Shown: piece after piece, positions 6,045-7,978 of the stretch
Layout of the letters: each line of letters starts with the position of its first letter
Position numbering within the stretch: position 1 is the first letter of the stretch
Assembly: GCA_947490035.1 (NCBI GenBank)
Contig: CANLGS010000147.1
Coordinates: 1-7,978 of the forward strand
Reading direction: 5' to 3'
From: Gemmataceae bacterium
GTDB lineage: Bacteria; Planctomycetota; Planctomycetia; Gemmatales; Gemmataceae
DNA length: 7,978 bases
Notes under the pieces: generated by a model
Told to the model about the DNA's origin: nothing
Seen by the model: only the letters and a program-made list of their open reading frames with translations
Databases searched by the model: none
Translations under genes and position numbers: made by a program

Positions 6045-7151
6045 CTACCCCGGTTTGTTCCACACGGTCAGCACGGCGGGCAAGCCCTGCAACCGCACGC
6101 GGGTCTGCCGCACCTGCGACCACCGGTGACTCTGCAACACGCGCTTCAACCCTTCCACCTCCATCGCCAACAGCACCGCACGCCCGCCCGGCTTCAGCAC
6201 GCGGTTCCACTCCTCCGCCGCCGCTTCGTACAACGGCCCGATTTGTTCGATCGACGAGAGCTGCTTGCCGAACGGCGGGTTCGAGATGATCCGGTCCACA
6301 GATTCGGCTTCCAGCGGCAACGCGGTCGCGTCCCAGCGGGCGAGGTCGGCGCGGCCGACGTGCTGCAAGTTCTGCGACGTGACGAACACCGCGTTCGGGT
6401 CGATGTCGCCGCCGATCACGCGCACCGCACCGGCCTTGCTCCGCTGCTCCGCCACGGTAATCACTTCGGCCATGATCGTGCCCGCACCGCAGAACGGGTC
6501 GAGCACCGTCATATCCGGCCCGATCCCCGCGAGCTTGACCATCGCGGCGGCGACCGTCGGCCGCAATGACGCCTGGATGTGGTCGAGCTTGTACGTCCGG
6601 TGACGCATCGAGCGGTCGCTGAGGCGCACGCCGCACACCGCCGTCTTGCTGTAGATCGTCAGCCAGATTTCGAGCCACGCGTTCTCGTTGCTGTAGTGCC
6701 AGCCGTGCGGAATCTTGCCCGCCAGCCCTTCAATGAACGCGGCCCGCGCGTCGGCGCGGCGGAAGCCGTGTTCGCCCTGCATCTGGCAGACGATGTGGTA
6801 CGTCGGGCGGCCCTTCGTCTTCGGGCGGATCTTGTGGTGCAGTTTGAAGAGGTGTTCCCAGTCCGGTTTGCGCGCGGTCCAGGTCTTGAGCGTTTCGAGG
6901 TCGCCCGACTTGTACGTGAGCGAGTCGGAACCCCAAGCCATCAGGAAGATGTCTTCCGTGGTCCGCAGCGACAACACCTTGTCACTGAGCGTATCGAGTT
7001 TGAACACGACGAGTCCGCGCGCGGTCTTCCGCACCTGGCCGCCGATGTCGCGTGTGATCTCGTCGGCGGCGGTGGATTCGATGCCGCCGTGGGTCATGGC
7101 GTAGAGCGCCGGCAGCGGTTTGTCGTCGGTCGGTCGTCCGGAGCGGGACAT
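6045..7151 (-). CDS. THUMP-domain class I methyltransferase, TrmN/Trm14-like
   Basis: A 368-aa enzyme of the THUMP plus UPF0020 methyltransferase type. Relatives (archaeal/bacterial Trm14/TrmN and the N-terminal half of RlmL) make N2-methylguanosine in tRNA or 23S rRNA using SAM. Residues 15-175 form the N-terminal ferredoxin-like/THUMP region: ALYAMTHGGIESTAADEI (15-32), then GWHYSNENAWLEIWLTIYS (150-168). The linker SMRHRTYKLDHIQASLRPTVAAAMVKLAG (181-209) is typical of the family. The catalytic domain has motif I VLDPFCGAGT (216-225), the acidic strand IGGDIDPNAV (246-255), and the base-flipping motif IV SNPPFG (290-295). VLKPGGRAVLL follows at 318-328. The length fits TrmN; the single domain rules out a full RlmKL. 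ATG 7151 is the natural start; no strong Shine-Dalgarno site precedes it. It lies 64 bases downstream of the zinc-ribbon gene on the same strand. The target (tRNA G6 versus another guanine) is inferred only. Confidence 0.92.
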   Translation of the reverse strand: MSRSGRPTDDKPLPALYAMTHGGIESTAADEITRDIGGQVRKTARGLVVFKLDTLSDKVLSLRTTEDIFLMAWGSDSLTYKSGDLETLKTWTARKPDWEHLFKLHHKIRPKTKGRPTYHIVCQMQGEHGFRRADARAAFIEGLAGKIPHGWHYSNENAWLEIWLTIYSKTAVCGVRLSDRSMRHRTYKLDHIQASLRPTVAAAMVKLAGIGPDMTVLDPFCGAGTIMAEVITVAEQRSKAGAVRVIGGDIDPNAVFVTSQNLQHVGRADLARWDATALPLEAESVDRIISNPPFGKQLSSIEQIGPLYEAAAEEWNRVLKPGGRAVLLAMEVEGLKRVLQSHRWSQVRQTRVRLQGLPAVLTVWNKPG

Positions 7152-7215
7152 CGGTAACTCGTTCGCGGGCGGAAAGACAAACAGACATGATAGCAGATTT
7201 GCCGCGACCGGTGCG

Positions 7216-7854
7216 TTACCTCTGGAAGTGTTCGCGGCCCTCGGCCGAACCGAGCATCAGCAAGCCCCACAAGCCCGCGATCGCGCCCGGCACGCAGCAC
7301 AGGTGCGCGACGTTCAGCATCGCGAGGACGCACGCCACCTGCGCGAACCGGTAATTCCACCGCAGCACGACCGACAACCCGCCCAGGAACACCACCGCGC
7401 TGACGGCCAGCGACACCGGGAGAATCCATCTGAACTGGCGGAGCAGTTGGTCCGCTTCTTCCGCGTCCTTTTCGGGCGGTTCGCCCGCCCTCAGACCCAT
7501 CTTCCGCATCGCCTCGACTTGCGTTCCCGCCCACTGCTTCCCGCCGGCCGGGTCGGACCGCAAGAAATATACCAGCCCGCCGTTCACGAGCATCCCGACC
7601 GCACCGCACAGGAGCAACCCGAACGCCGGGAGGAGCAGCATCGCGTCCATTCGCGGGCGGCGTTTCGGCGCGTCAGTGGCCGACGCCGGGCGGGACAGCA
7701 GTTCAGCTTCGGTGAGTTTGCCGTCCATGCGAGTGGGCGCGCGGAACTTCGCCTTGCACTGCGGGCACTGCACCTCCGTGCCGAGCCAGTCCAGCGGCAC
7801 GCGCACCAGGTGCTTGCACGCCGGGCACGCGATCACTTCCGTTTCGGGCGTCAT
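7216..7854 (-). CDS. Zinc-ribbon membrane protein, hypothetical
   Basis: A 212-aa protein. The N-terminus carries a zinc ribbon: C10-P-A-C13 and C30-P-Q-C33 within IACPACKHLVRVP and VQCPQCKAKFRAP. This resembles the MJ0042-type finger that opens many planctomycete membrane proteins. A charged linker (41-70, KRRPR) leads to a TM helix at 72-97. A soluble loop with acidic residues (EKDAEEADQLL, 128-138) follows, then three more hydrophobic segments at about 143-164, 169-186 and 187-202. The end, PGAIAGLWGLLML then GSAEGREHFQR, resembles small planctomycete membrane proteins ending after a Trp-containing helix. ATG 7854 is preceded by GGGAG with 10-base spacing. The gene lies 60 bases downstream of a heptamer tandem repeat that may include or modulate its promoter. 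Function is unknown; a membrane sensor or assembly role would be speculation. Confidence 0.87.
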   Translation of the reverse strand: MTPETEVIACPACKHLVRVPLDWLGTEVQCPQCKAKFRAPTRMDGKLTEAELLSRPASATDAPKRRPRMDAMLLLPAFGLLLCGAVGMLVNGGLVYFLRSDPAGGKQWAGTQVEAMRKMGLRAGEPPEKDAEEADQLLRQFRWILPVSLAVSAVVFLGGLSVVLRWNYRFAQVACVLAMLNVAHLCCVPGAIAGLWGLLMLGSAEGREHFQR

Positions 7855-7914
7855 GGCCGCGCAACTCCCGCGTTCGGACCGCCATTCAGACGGAGTAATG
7901 TAAGGCGAAGTAAT

Positions 7915-7978
7915 GTAAAAGGTAAAAGGTAAAAGGTAAAAGGTAAAAGGTAAAAGGTAAAAGGTAAAAGGTAAAAGG
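7915..7978. repeat. Heptanucleotide tandem repeat, unit GTAAAAG
   Basis: About nine perfect copies of the 7-base unit GTAAAAG (CTTTTAC on the other strand) run to the end of the window, so the true length is unknown. Just before it, AGTAATGTAA occurs twice at 7894-7903 and 7909-7918, a 15-base-period degenerate repeat that leads into the array. It is A-rich in an otherwise GC-rich region and non-coding. It lies upstream of the - strand zinc-ribbon gene. Confidence 0.95.

Noticed and set aside
5681..6289. Several overlapping ORFs crossing the inverted-repeat element on both strands
   Set aside because: They run through the hairpins and antisense to flanking genes with strong family matches, so they are spurious frames created by the repeat.
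7187..7192. TATCAT on the - strand as a -10 box for the THUMP methyltransferase gene
   Set aside because: No matching -35 sequence is present at the right spacing; the gene may simply be read from the upstream zinc-ribbon promoter.
7120..7932. A 270-codon + strand open frame opposite the zinc-ribbon gene
   Set aside because: Composition is shadow-like, and the opposite strand has clear TM segments, paired CPxC motifs and a ribosome site.
7915..7978. CRISPR-like or origin-iteron interpretation of the heptamer array
   Set aside because: There are no spacers, the unit is only 7 bases, and no replication-initiator gene or DnaA-box pattern is nearby.

Overview
The window looks like chromosomal DNA from a planctomycete, most likely of the Gemmata group (Gemmataceae). 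The basis is family content rather than a search. It has a single-domain, Tat-exported DUF1501 protein. It has a protein of the CACCRR / LLRDIFGNPF type that I associate with Gemmata-like genomes. It has a membrane protein with an N-terminal CPxC/CPxC zinc ribbon. GC content is high, GC dominates third codon positions, and Shine-Dalgarno sites are weak or absent at several starts.

Layout. Positions 1-263 hold no gene I can support. A bacterial Hen1 RNA 2'-O-methyltransferase runs on the + strand (264-1676). On the - strand a two-TM membrane protein (2192 down to 1676 or beyond, with an open frame reaching 1263) lies downstream of a broken tssA-like gene (2904 to 2259). The tssA-like gene carries the ImpA N-terminal domain of type VI secretion TssA, then changes frame and ends early. 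The 208-base gap 2905-3112 is a divergent intergenic region with no clear promoter. On the + strand follow a small secreted Pro-rich protein (3113-3556) and a strong hairpin terminator (3572-3612). A two-gene unit comes next: the DUF1501 protein (3782-5185) and, 13 bases later, the CACCRR-family protein (5199-5837). The - strand then carries a THUMP-domain RNA methyltransferase of TrmN/Trm14 type (7151-6045) and, upstream of it, the zinc-ribbon membrane protein (7854-7216). The window ends inside a heptanucleotide tandem repeat (7915-7978).

The genes do not form one pathway. Two are RNA methyltransferases acting on different chemistries: Hen1 on the terminal ribose during RNA repair, and the THUMP enzyme probably on a tRNA guanine base. 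The rest are planctomycete lineage families of unknown role.

The most striking non-coding structure fills the space between the convergent stops at 5837 and 6045. It is an element of about 205 bases whose ends are inverted copies of each other. Each end also carries an 8-bp hairpin, giving a hairpin-within-inverted-repeat design typical of a non-coding, possibly mobile, dispersed repeat. Other points of interest are Hen1 without its usual Pnkp partner, the eroded orphan tssA, the long antisense 3' overlap under hen1, and the AAAAGGT-type heptamer array upstream of the zinc-ribbon gene.
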